A DNA stretch of 5,123 nucleotides, taken from Cryomorphaceae bacterium (lineage in GTDB: Bacteria > Bacteroidota > Bacteroidia > Flavobacteriales > UBA7312). The notes beneath the pieces are model-generated. The model was not told the origin of the DNA. It saw nothing but the letters and a program-made list of their open reading frames with translations, and did not search any database. Shown here piece after piece: positions 1-5,123 of this stretch (its first letter is position 1; each line of letters opens with the position of its first letter). The position numbers and the translations under genes are program-made. Location of the stretch: positions 1-5,123 of the forward strand of contig JABAYQ010000039.1 of NCBI GenBank assembly GCA_018608925.1, read 5' to 3'.

Positions 1-2
1 CC

Positions 3-1145
3 CTTATATTAAGCCATAACAAAACACTAGCCGCACAACTTTACAGCGAATTCAAGCAATTTTTCCCTAACAATGCAGTAGAGTATTTTGTATCTTATTA
101 CGACTACTACCAACCCGAAGCATACATTCCTAGTTCTGGTACTTATATAGAAAAAGATTTATCTATAAATCAGGAAATAGAAAAACTACGATTAAGCACT
201 ACTTCTACCTTACTCTCCGGAAGAAAAGATATTATAGTAGTTTGTTCGGTGTCTTGTATATATGGTATTGGTAACCCTGAAGAATTCAGCAATAATGTTA
301 TTGAAATAACAAAAGGTCAAGTAGTAAGTAGAAACAAATTACTTAATCAATTTGTAACCTCTTTATACTCCCGTTCTGAAAATCAATTTGAAAGAGGAAA
401 CTTTAAGGTTAAGGGCGATACTATTGATATTTTTCCTGCTTATGCTGATATCGCATATAGAATTCATTTTTGGGGAGATGAAATTGAAGACATAGAAAGC
501 ATTGATCCTGCAAACGGAAAGAGAATTGAAAAATTTGATTATTTAAAAATATATCCTGCAACTATATTCGTTGCATCCAAAGACAAAATTCAAAGTGCCA
601 TTCATCAAATTCAAGATGATTTGATGGAACAAGTTCAGTTTCTACATAGTACAGACAGGAAATTAGAAGCCAAAAGACTAGAAGAAAGAGTAAACTACGA
701 TCTTGAAATGATTAGAGAACTAGGTTACTGCTCAGGTATAGAAAACTATTCTAGGTATTTTGATGGTAGAGATCCGGGAAGTAGACCTTTCTGCCTCTTA
801 GATTATTTCCCTAGCGATTTCCTTACAGTTATCGACGAAAGTCACGTAACACTTCCACAGATAAGAGCCATGTTTGGTGGTGACAGATCTCGTAAAGAAA
901 ATTTGGTAGATTATGGATTTCGATTACCAGCTGCAATGGATAATCGTCCTTTAAAGTTCGATGAATTTGAGCTTATTAACAACCAAACTATTTATGTTAG
1001 TGCTACCCCAGCAGATTACGAACTACAACAATCGGAAGGAATATTTGTAGAGCAAGTAATACGACCTACAGGTTTACTTGACCCTGTTATTGAAGTAAGA
1101 CCATCTATCAATCAAATAGATGATTTATTAGAAAAAGGGTGTTAA
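3..1145 (+). CDS. uvrB: UvrB, excinuclease ABC subunit B: 5' part, N-terminus outside the window, ends at a premature stop
   Basis: UvrB receives damaged DNA from UvrA, opens and verifies it, and recruits UvrC for incision in cytoplasmic nucleotide excision repair. The reading frame is open from nt 3, and GTG 249 is only an internal valine. By comparison with E. coli UvrB the window begins near residue 63, so the Walker A motif lies upstream. Visible parts are [11 protein letters not shown] at the very start, the damage-probing beta-hairpin [10 protein letters not shown] from nt 96, the UvrA-interaction region, the motif II box DESH (nt 834-845) and motif [11 protein letters not shown] (nt 987-1010). 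Conservation stays high up to NQIDDLLE, then the frame runs into K-G-C-stop. The RecA2 and UVR domains therefore fall in another frame (next entry). Translated alone, this piece of about 380 residues would lack the second helicase lobe and should be inactive. The identity is very secure; whether the frame break is real is not. Confidence 0.95.
   Translation, partial: LILSHNKTLAAQLYSEFKQFFPNNAVEYFVSYYDYYQPEAYIPSSGTYIEKDLSINQEIEKLRLSTTSTLLSGRKDIIVVCSVSCIYGIGNPEEFSNNVIEITKGQVVSRNKLLNQFVTSLYSRSENQFERGNFKVKGDTIDIFPAYADIAYRIHFWGDEIEDIESIDPANGKRIEKFDYLKIYPATIFVASKDKIQSAIHQIQDDLMEQVQFLHSTDRKLEAKRLEERVNYDLEMIRELGYCSGIENYSRYFDGRDPGSRPFCLLDYFPSDFLTVIDESHVTLPQIRAMFGGDRSRKENLVDYGFRLPAAMDNRPLKFDEFELINNQTIYVSATPADYELQQSEGIFVEQVIRPTGLLDPVIEVRPSINQIDDLLEKGC
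1131..1145 (+). other. Frame break in uvrB (apparent 10-nt deletion) with premature TAA
   Basis: The 0 frame reads GAA AAA GGG TGT TAA, while conserved UvrB coding resumes in the -1 frame as AAA AGG GTG TTA ATC GAT GAA. E. coli UvrB, from memory, has DDLL-SEIRQRAAIN-ERVLV here. The two frames joined give [16 protein letters not shown], which is three residues shorter. Three missing codons plus a one-base shift equals a net loss of 10 nt. A single lost A in the A5 run would restore the frame but would leave the helix three residues short. The break separates the first part of the helicase from the RecA2 lobe. Confidence 0.85.
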
Positions 1146-1798
1146 TCGATGAACGTGTTTTAGTAACTACCCTAACCAAACGAATGGCTGAAGAACTAAC
1201 AAAGTACCTAACCAACTTTAAAGTGAAGTGTAGGTACATTCATTCTGACGTAGACACACTAGAAAGAGTTGAAATATTACACGAATTAAGAGAAGGGCAT
1301 TTCGATGTTCTTATTGGAGTAAATCTTTTAAGAGAAGGACTAGACTTGCCTGAAGTAAGCCTTGTAGCCATTTTAGATGCCGATAAAGAAGGTTTTTTAA
1401 GATCTGAGCGTTCTCTTACACAAACCGCAGGTAGGGCCGCTAGAAACATCAACGGATTAGTTATAATGTATGCCGACAAAGTAACTAGAAGCATGAAGTT
1501 AACTATTGATGAAACTAACCGAAGAAGAGAAATACAAATGCAGTACAACACCGATAACAATATGGTACCTACTGCATTAAAAAAGAAAAAGAACAACGAA
1601 TTGGCTCAAAAGCTTAATCCGTATGCCGTAAAAGAAATTCATTCGGTAGACGAATCAGACTATTCCGATCCTAAAATGCTTGATAAAGCCATCCGAAAGA
1701 CTCAAAAAATGATGGAAAAAGCAGCACAAGAACTCGATTTCGACGAAGCTATCATTTTAAGGGATAGACTTAAAGAATTAAAAGATTTTAAAAAATAA
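1139..1798 (+). CDS. uvrB: UvrB: 3' part, second helicase domain and UVR domain, out of frame with the 5' part
   Basis: This is the continuation of the same uvrB gene in the -1 frame. UvrB-like sequence starts at about nt 1133 ([11 protein letters not shown]), so the GTG at 1139 is an internal codon and probably not a true start. Visible are [22 protein letters not shown], motif V ([16 protein letters not shown], from nt 1316) and motif VI with its arginines (QTAGRAARN, nt 1421-1447). A lysine-rich linker follows, then a C-terminal UVR helical hairpin (nt about 1667-1795, [16 protein letters not shown]) that in this family contacts UvrA and UvrC. The reading frame is otherwise clean and well conserved. 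The lesion is therefore recent, or it is a sequencing or assembly error. The stop is 6 nt from the stop of the convergent minus-strand gene, and I see no terminator between them. Confidence 0.93.
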   Translation: MLIDERVLVTTLTKRMAEELTKYLTNFKVKCRYIHSDVDTLERVEILHELREGHFDVLIGVNLLREGLDLPEVSLVAILDADKEGFLRSERSLTQTAGRAARNINGLVIMYADKVTRSMKLTIDETNRRREIQMQYNTDNNMVPTALKKKKNNELAQKLNPYAVKEIHSVDESDYSDPKMLDKAIRKTQKMMEKAAQELDFDEAIILRDRLKELKDFKK

Positions 1799-1804
1799 GT
1801 TTAA

Positions 1805-2209
1805 CTATTCAAATCCCCAGCGATGAACATCATTGTTGGCTTCTTCTATTTCGTTTTTAACTAGTTGTATTCGCAAAGCAATTGCTGCAAAAAGAGGATC
1901 GTTTCTCATAAGGTATTTCAACTCTTCTTTGTTATTGTCGGAAGCTTTCGCTAAACGTATAAGCAAATCAAATTGATTTACTTCAAGCCATTTAAATGCT
2001 TGCTTCTTACCTTCTATTGCTTTAATGGTAGCCATTAGATGAGGGGCATTTTTAATAAGCCAATCACAAGCGGCTTTATCAAAGAAAAGGGCAAAACGAA
2101 ATAATCCTAACTCAGGATAGCCGTTTTTCATTAGCCAGTCTCTAATTTCGGTATTTCCGCTAATAGCCTCGGCCCAAGCAACAAGTATTTTTTCCGGGTA
2201 TTTTTTCAT
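1805..2209 (-). CDS. Small all-helical repeat protein of unknown function, 134 aa
   Basis: I recognise this only as a conserved hypothetical of Bacteroidota, and it has no named function. There is no signal peptide or membrane segment, so it is probably cytoplasmic. Internal repetition is clear: W25-L26, W50-L51, W74-L75 and Y99-L100 recur every 24-25 residues, each followed by N three residues on (N29, N54, N78, N103) and then a hydrophobic, Ala-containing helix. The pattern is WLxxNxxxLxxxxxA. This resembles a helix-turn-helix solenoid such as ankyrin-like or HEAT-like repeats, though I cannot assign it to a class. The C-terminus is acidic to mixed (EIEEANNDVHRWGFE). ATG 2209 is chosen because a half-repeat (residues 8-19) precedes the first full one and the next Met (M27) would cut into repeat 1. 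The start lies directly after the U-tract of a terminator. A scaffold or protein-binding role is plausible inference only. Confidence 0.85.
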   Translation of the reverse strand: MKKYPEKILVAWAEAISGNTEIRDWLMKNGYPELGLFRFALFFDKAACDWLIKNAPHLMATIKAIEGKKQAFKWLEVNQFDLLIRLAKASDNNKEELKYLMRNDPLFAAIALRIQLVKNEIEEANNDVHRWGFE

Positions 2210-2216
2210 AAAAAAA

Positions 2217-2238
2217 AAAGCTCCAAAAATGGAGCTTT
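2217..2238 (-). terminator. Rho-independent terminator of the minus-strand operon
   Basis: Read on the minus strand, AAAGCTCC, a six-base loop ATTTTT and GGAGCTTT form a perfect 8-bp stem. Uninterrupted T continues to nt 2210, so with the stem's last three bases the T run is ten long. It lies 11 nt after the stop of the small secreted protein, so it most likely ends the membrane protein/prohibitin/secreted protein transcript. Two oddities: the U-tract is followed immediately by the ATG of the next minus-strand gene (2209), and the 3' arm contains GGAG, 11 nt before that ATG. In the plus direction the stem is preceded rather than followed by its A/T run, so it should not work well for plus-strand transcripts. 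Confidence 0.85.
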
Positions 2239-2249
2239 AAATTTAGTAA

Positions 2250-2624
2250 TTATCTAGTTCTTTTAGATTTAAAATAATATTTTCCTTGATCGACATCAAC
2301 TAACTCCCAACCTATTTTAGATAAATAGTTTAATGCCATTATCTCACTTTTAAAAGTATTTGAAAGCTTATTTAATTCCATACTTAATTTCTTGTCAGTT
2401 GAATTAAACATATAGGAAGATTTCGCATCCTTAGACTTATTGACTACTTCTTTTTTATTTTTAGGAGACTTAACCGCAACGGAAGTAGATTTTTTTATTA
2501 CTTCCATGGTGACATAAGTAGTCTTTTCTGCAGATCTTAAGTCATTAGAAGGCCTTTTAACTTTAGTCTGTGCAACCATAAAAAATGGCAATGTCAAAAG
2601 TGTTATTAAAATAATATTTCTCAT
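2250..2624 (-). CDS. Small secreted (periplasmic) protein with a C-terminal DUF4177-like motif, 124 aa
   Basis: The function is unknown. Residues 1-19 form a signal peptide: Arg at position 2, hydrophobic core IILITLLTLPFFM, then VAQ, a common Bacteroidota cleavage context. No lipobox cysteine is seen, so a soluble periplasmic or exported protein is expected. Residues about 40-70 are rich in Lys and Ser and look disordered. Residues 93-124 hold the only recognisable element, ALNYLSKIGWELVDV followed by a K-Y-Y-F-K strand. This resembles the 'LN-LG-GWEL-V…ylFKR' signature of DUF4177-type small domains; I judged it by eye and it needs a profile search. The start ATG has no Shine-Dalgarno site but an A/T-rich leader, typical of the phylum. 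It lies 30 nt after the prohibitin gene and is followed by the 2217-2238 terminator, so it is probably the last gene of that operon. Confidence 0.85.
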   Translation of the reverse strand: MRNIILITLLTLPFFMVAQTKVKRPSNDLRSAEKTTYVTMEVIKKSTSVAVKSPKNKKEVVNKSKDAKSSYMFNSTDKKLSMELNKLSNTFKSEIMALNYLSKIGWELVDVDQGKYYFKSKRTR

Positions 2625-2654
2625 TATAAAATTTGTTAAGGTTGAAAATTAATT

Positions 2655-3500
2655 TTAGTTATCGCCACCTAATATAATTGGCAATCCGTTTTCACCGTTT
2701 CCAATAACAATAATCTTGCTATTTGGTGATTTAGACAATTCTTGGGTAGCTTCTACACCCTTCCAACGTAAAAGTTGAGGAGTAATTGTTCTATTTACAA
2801 TTTTTTGGAATTCAGAAATACCTTCAGCTTCAATTTTCTTTCTTTCTTTTTCCTTTTCTTCTTTTAGAATTTTAAACTCATATTCCAACGCTTCTTGCTC
2901 AAACTTAAGTTTGTTTTCAATTGCAATTTGAAGAGTCTTTGGAAGAGTTACGTCTCTAATCAGAATAGCATCTAACAAGATGTACTTATCAGCAACCGCT
3001 TTAGAAGTGATTTCAAAAATCTTTTCTTCTACTTCTACTCTTTTAGTAGAATATAATTCTTCTGGTAAATACTCACCAATAACCTCTCTAGTTACCGATC
3101 TAATTTCTGGTCTAATTATACTCTCTAAGTAATCCTTACCAACTAAATCATGTAAATAACCAACTTGTGTCATTTCTGGAGTGTAACGAAAAGATAAATC
3201 TAATTTAATAGAAAGACCATTTTTAGACAAAACTTCCATTTCTTCATAATCCTCCTGAATCTTTACATTATAGATGTAAAAGTTATTCCAAGGAGCAATA
3301 AAATGAAATCCTTGACCAAATACTTTTTCTTTAACAAGACCATCACCAAATCTTTCAAAGATCACACCCTTTTCACCTGACCCTACAGTATAAAACATTT
3401 TACCTCCACTAATCAGTAAAAATAAAAATGCAAAAATCACTATTAAAAATACTCTTGGTATTTTAAAATTAAAACCACCTTCTTGATTTGACTCGAACAT
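2655..3500 (-). CDS. Prohibitin-family SPFH/Band 7 membrane protein, 281 aa
   Basis: The domain order is diagnostic. A short N-terminal tail is followed by one transmembrane helix (about residues 17-31), then the SPFH/Band 7 domain from about 38 (VGSGEKGVIFERFG, GQGFHFIAPW at 62-71, IRPEIRSVTREVIGEY at 129-144, IRDVTLP at 181-187). A charged coiled coil spans about 195-235 (EALEYEFKILKEEKEKERKK), and the conserved C-terminal part ends in a hydrophobic, Gly-rich segment. The length fits mitochondrial and bacterial prohibitins. Such proteins form large membrane rings or scaffolds around proteases and other membrane complexes, usually in the inner membrane with the domain outside the cytoplasm. 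Its client here is unknown. ATG 3500 is 11 nt after the upstream gene's stop, which indicates co-transcription. A partner FtsH or Lon gene is not in the window. The family is secure; the role is inferred. Confidence 0.95.
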   Translation of the reverse strand: MFESNQEGGFNFKIPRVFLIVIFAFLFLLISGGKMFYTVGSGEKGVIFERFGDGLVKEKVFGQGFHFIAPWNNFYIYNVKIQEDYEEMEVLSKNGLSIKLDLSFRYTPEMTQVGYLHDLVGKDYLESIIRPEIRSVTREVIGEYLPEELYSTKRVEVEEKIFEITSKAVADKYILLDAILIRDVTLPKTLQIAIENKLKFEQEALEYEFKILKEEKEKERKKIEAEGISEFQKIVNRTITPQLLRWKGVEATQELSKSPNSKIIVIGNGENGLPIILGGDN

Positions 3501-3511
3501 ATGTGTAATAT

Positions 3512-4801
3512 TTAAATGTTATTATTTATTTTTCTTATTATCCATTCTAGGGATAAAAATACAAATAATAGAACGGATATCCACTTAGAATGTATTAATT
3601 CGGTAAATGTTTTCTTCGAATATAAAACAGATGTTTTTTCTAGATTCCGAAGCTCTTCTAGCAAAAAAGAAAGCTGATTTAGGTAAAAGAATTTACCATT
3701 ATTTTTATTAGATAACTCTTGTAAAACTTCGTGATTATTTTGATCATCCAGAAACTCCAATTGTAAAGGGATAACTTTAATACTCCCCTCTTGTTTGTAA
3801 CTGTTAGTTCCTCTTTTTGCTTGAGCAGTGTAAGTATAGTTTCCAACTTCTAATTTATCAATATTTAGCTCATAACTGTTTTGGTTTTTGTCGAATAAAA
3901 AGTCAAACTCATTGTTAGACTCGTCTTTTAAGACAAGACTTACGTCAACATCGTTAACTAAGTCATAATTAGAATCGTACAAATCAAGTTCTAATAATAA
4001 GTTTTCATTATTATATATCTTATTTTTTGCTTTAAGCCTAAAAGGTCTTTTGTCATCTTTTAACACCAAATACTGTATGCTCTTCTGAATTAATTCGTCA
4101 AATAAAAGATGGTTCTTATTTTGTTTGTATTCGTATAACCTCCATCTCCAAATACCTTCACCAATAAAAACGGACTGCCTTATTCCTACCTCATTGCTAA
4201 AAACAAAAAGCGGTTTTTCTAATTCAACACCTTTTAAAGATTGAGTAAAAATGGATTGCCCAGAGCTCGAACAATTCCCTAGGGGCACATAAATGGGTGG
4301 CAATTGCTTTAACCAAACATCCCAATCTTCGCTTAAAGAAAATAAAGAAAAGTCATTAAATACGGGCGAAGCTTCCTCTATTAAAGTCGACTTATTGAAA
4401 GTAAACCAATCTAAAGTACTGGCAGAGGAGCTTTCACCATAAAAGTACCAAACCGGAACATCAGAAAATTCAATATTTGTTTGATATGCTATTATGAGGT
4501 TGTAATCGGAATAACTTCCATCAAAACCATCTTTATTACTTATAGTAAGTTCGTAGTTGTCATTAGATGAAATAGCCTTAGAAATTGCTGAAATATCAGG
4601 ATGAACTATATCGCTAATCAATAACAGTTTTTGCTTGCTCTCTAACACTTCTATATAAACAGTCGAATTATTATTTTCAGTATTTTTTTCTTCTTTAAAT
4701 GGAGTGATAGATATCTGGTATTCTTGAATTCCTTTCTTATCGGCCAAAACATTAAAAGAGATGGTTTTAGTTTCCTCTATATTTTGAAAAAAGACATCCA
4801 A
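3512..4801 (-). CDS. Membrane-anchored VWA/amidotransferase-like Bacteroidota protein, apparently 5'-truncated (429 aa remain)
   Basis: From memory the family is a roughly 650-700-residue Bacteroidota protein with N-terminal membrane helices and a VWA-like region, then the parts seen here. Those are a beta-rich end (residues 8-50, containing EKNTENN), a Rossmann-like segment (LLLISDIVHPDISAISKAI at 59-77, YNLIIAYQ at 100-107), a hallmark GEGIWRWR (214-221), a beta-sandwich with MG2-like character (about 252-345), and a C-terminal transmembrane helix (408-422) followed by positive residues. Function is unknown; a cell-envelope role is likely. The only available start is TTG 4801, and the first residues start abruptly mid-domain. 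The frame stays open upstream to a stop at 4907-4909, but that stretch is coding on the opposite strand. I therefore read this as a gene that has lost its first ~200-250 codons and its promoter. It is 11 nt from the prohibitin gene, probably in one operon. Confidence 0.75.
   Translation of the reverse strand: MDVFFQNIEETKTISFNVLADKKGIQEYQISITPFKEEKNTENNNSTVYIEVLESKQKLLLISDIVHPDISAISKAISSNDNYELTISNKDGFDGSYSDYNLIIAYQTNIEFSDVPVWYFYGESSSASTLDWFTFNKSTLIEEASPVFNDFSLFSLSEDWDVWLKQLPPIYVPLGNCSSSGQSIFTQSLKGVELEKPLFVFSNEVGIRQSVFIGEGIWRWRLYEYKQNKNHLLFDELIQKSIQYLVLKDDKRPFRLKAKNKIYNNENLLLELDLYDSNYDLVNDVDVSLVLKDESNNEFDFLFDKNQNSYELNIDKLEVGNYTYTAQAKRGTNSYKQEGSIKVIPLQLEFLDDQNNHEVLQELSNKNNGKFFYLNQLSFLLEELRNLEKTSVLYSKKTFTELIHSKWISVLLFVFLSLEWIIRKINNNI
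4783..4801. other. Suspected rearrangement or deletion junction between two divergent genes
   Basis: Two opposite-strand coding regions meet and overlap here with no intergenic space. The minus gene enters in mid-protein, and the plus gene begins at a TTG where its family expects ATG. The sequence across the join is TTTTGAAAAAAGAC. TGAAAAAA (4785-4792) can be read both as the plus gene's A-TG-AAA-AAA start region and as TTT-TCA codon material of the minus gene, which makes it a candidate 8-nt microhomology. The simplest model is a deletion that removed the 5' part of the minus gene and the shared promoter region. Confidence 0.6.
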
Positions 4802-5123
4802 ATTCCAGAAGTTACCAACGTAGAAATTGCAGTAGTTTACGAATACAATGATTTGTATAAAACAGATGATTGGAATGTGTACATCATCAACAATAAAAAG
4901 GTTGATTTAGAAATGGTTGTAATTGTTACACAAGGTTTTTCTGATACTAAAATAACGTCTTTATTTCGTAAAAAAATAGATATCTTACCAGCAAACTCAT
5001 TTGCTAAAATAGAACTCATTCAACCTGAATTATTCAAGTTAAACAATCGTTTTCAAGTTACTTTTTTTGAAGGAAATACCTTATTTGAAAAAACGTTTAT
5101 CTTTAAAGAAAACACCATTAAAG
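4784..5123 (+). CDS. Conserved hypothetical Flavobacteriia protein ('KKDIxIPEV' family), 3' end outside the window
   Basis: A stop-free plus-strand frame runs from nt 4784 to the window edge (about 113 codons) with convincing protein character: KKDIQIPEVTNVEIAVVYEY, then DDWNVYIINN, VDLEMVVIVTQGFSD, SFAKIELIQPELFKLNNRFQVTFFEGN and LFEKTFIFKENTIK. It matches my memory of a soluble Flavobacteriia hypothetical of about 130-150 residues that often carries the misleading label 'phenylalanyl-tRNA synthetase subunit alpha'. It has none of the PheS motifs. I chose TTG 4784 because it sits exactly where homologues begin with M-K-K-D-I, and no in-frame ATG is present nearby. No ribosome binding site or promoter is seen, and everything upstream is the opposite-strand gene. 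The change from ATG to TTG at this point suggests that the base before TGAAAAAA was replaced when the two genes were joined. Confidence 0.8.
   Translation, partial: MKKDIQIPEVTNVEIAVVYEYNDLYKTDDWNVYIINNKKVDLEMVVIVTQGFSDTKITSLFRKKIDILPANSFAKIELIQPELFKLNNRFQVTFFEGNTLFEKTFIFKENTIK

Noticed and set aside
249..251. GTG as the start of uvrB
   Set aside because: The same frame is open and encodes conserved UvrB sequence from nt 3, including the beta-hairpin. The GTG is an internal valine.
1240..1596. 118-codon open frame on the minus strand inside uvrB
   Set aside because: It is the antisense of a strongly conserved UvrB helicase region. Its Phe/Leu/Ser-rich product mirrors Lys/Glu-rich codons, so it is a shadow frame.
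4775..4786. TATATTTTG before the plus-strand gene as a Bacteroidota -7 box (TAnnTTTG)
   Set aside because: The spacing is one base off, it overlaps the TTG start codon itself, and no TTTG -33 element is placed correctly. It is more likely chance in AT-rich coding DNA.
4837..5019. 60-codon open frame on the minus strand near the right edge
   Set aside because: It lies antisense to the well-supported plus-strand gene and has no recognisable protein features.
4784..5123. Phenylalanyl-tRNA synthetase alpha subunit
   Set aside because: Databases often give this family that name, but no class II synthetase motif or catalytic residue is present and the protein is far too small.
1..5123. Mobile element, CRISPR array, tRNA/rRNA or defence system
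   Set aside because: I found no transposase or integrase motifs, terminal inverted repeats, regularly spaced repeats or tRNA cloverleaf. The genes are ordinary chromosomal Bacteroidota families.

Overview
The window looks like a chromosomal segment of an AT-rich Bacteroidota bacterium, most likely class Flavobacteriia. The evidence is the UvrB sequence style, the lack of Shine-Dalgarno sites before most starts, a small secreted protein whose signal peptide ends in VAQ, and two Bacteroidota-type hypothetical families: a membrane-anchored protein with a GIWRWR motif, and a 'KKDIxIPEV' protein. I recognised these families by eye and ran no search. The species is not resolved.

Layout. Nucleotides 3-1798 (+) hold uvrB, the damage-verifying helicase of nucleotide excision repair. 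Its first ~60 codons lie before the window, and its frame is broken near 1131-1145. A run of four minus-strand genes follows, read from high to low coordinates. The first (4801-3512) is a large membrane-anchored protein that appears to lack its 5' part. Next come a prohibitin/SPFH protein (3500-2655), a small secreted protein (2624-2250), and, after a rho-independent terminator (2217-2238), a small helical-repeat protein (2209-1805). The repeat protein converges on uvrB with only 6 nt between the stop codons. At the right edge a plus-strand gene (4784 to beyond 5123) starts inside the beginning of the truncated minus-strand gene.

How the parts relate. The 11 and 30 nt gaps suggest that the membrane protein, prohibitin and secreted protein form one transcription unit ending at the 2217-2238 hairpin. 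All three are predicted to act at or beyond the inner membrane. The repeat protein lies beyond the terminator, so it needs read-through or its own promoter.

No new mobile element, CRISPR array, RNA gene or defence system is visible. The notable signals are two apparent deletion scars in 4 kb. One is an apparent 10-nt loss that splits uvrB. The other is a join that fuses the interior of the membrane-protein gene directly to the start codon of the divergent gene, leaving no promoter space for either. They may be real genome lesions or assembly errors, and read mapping would decide. Smaller points are a terminator whose U-tract runs into the next ATG and a four-fold 24-25-residue repeat in the small protein. 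The stretches between genes are all under 50 nt, so there is no long gene-free region.
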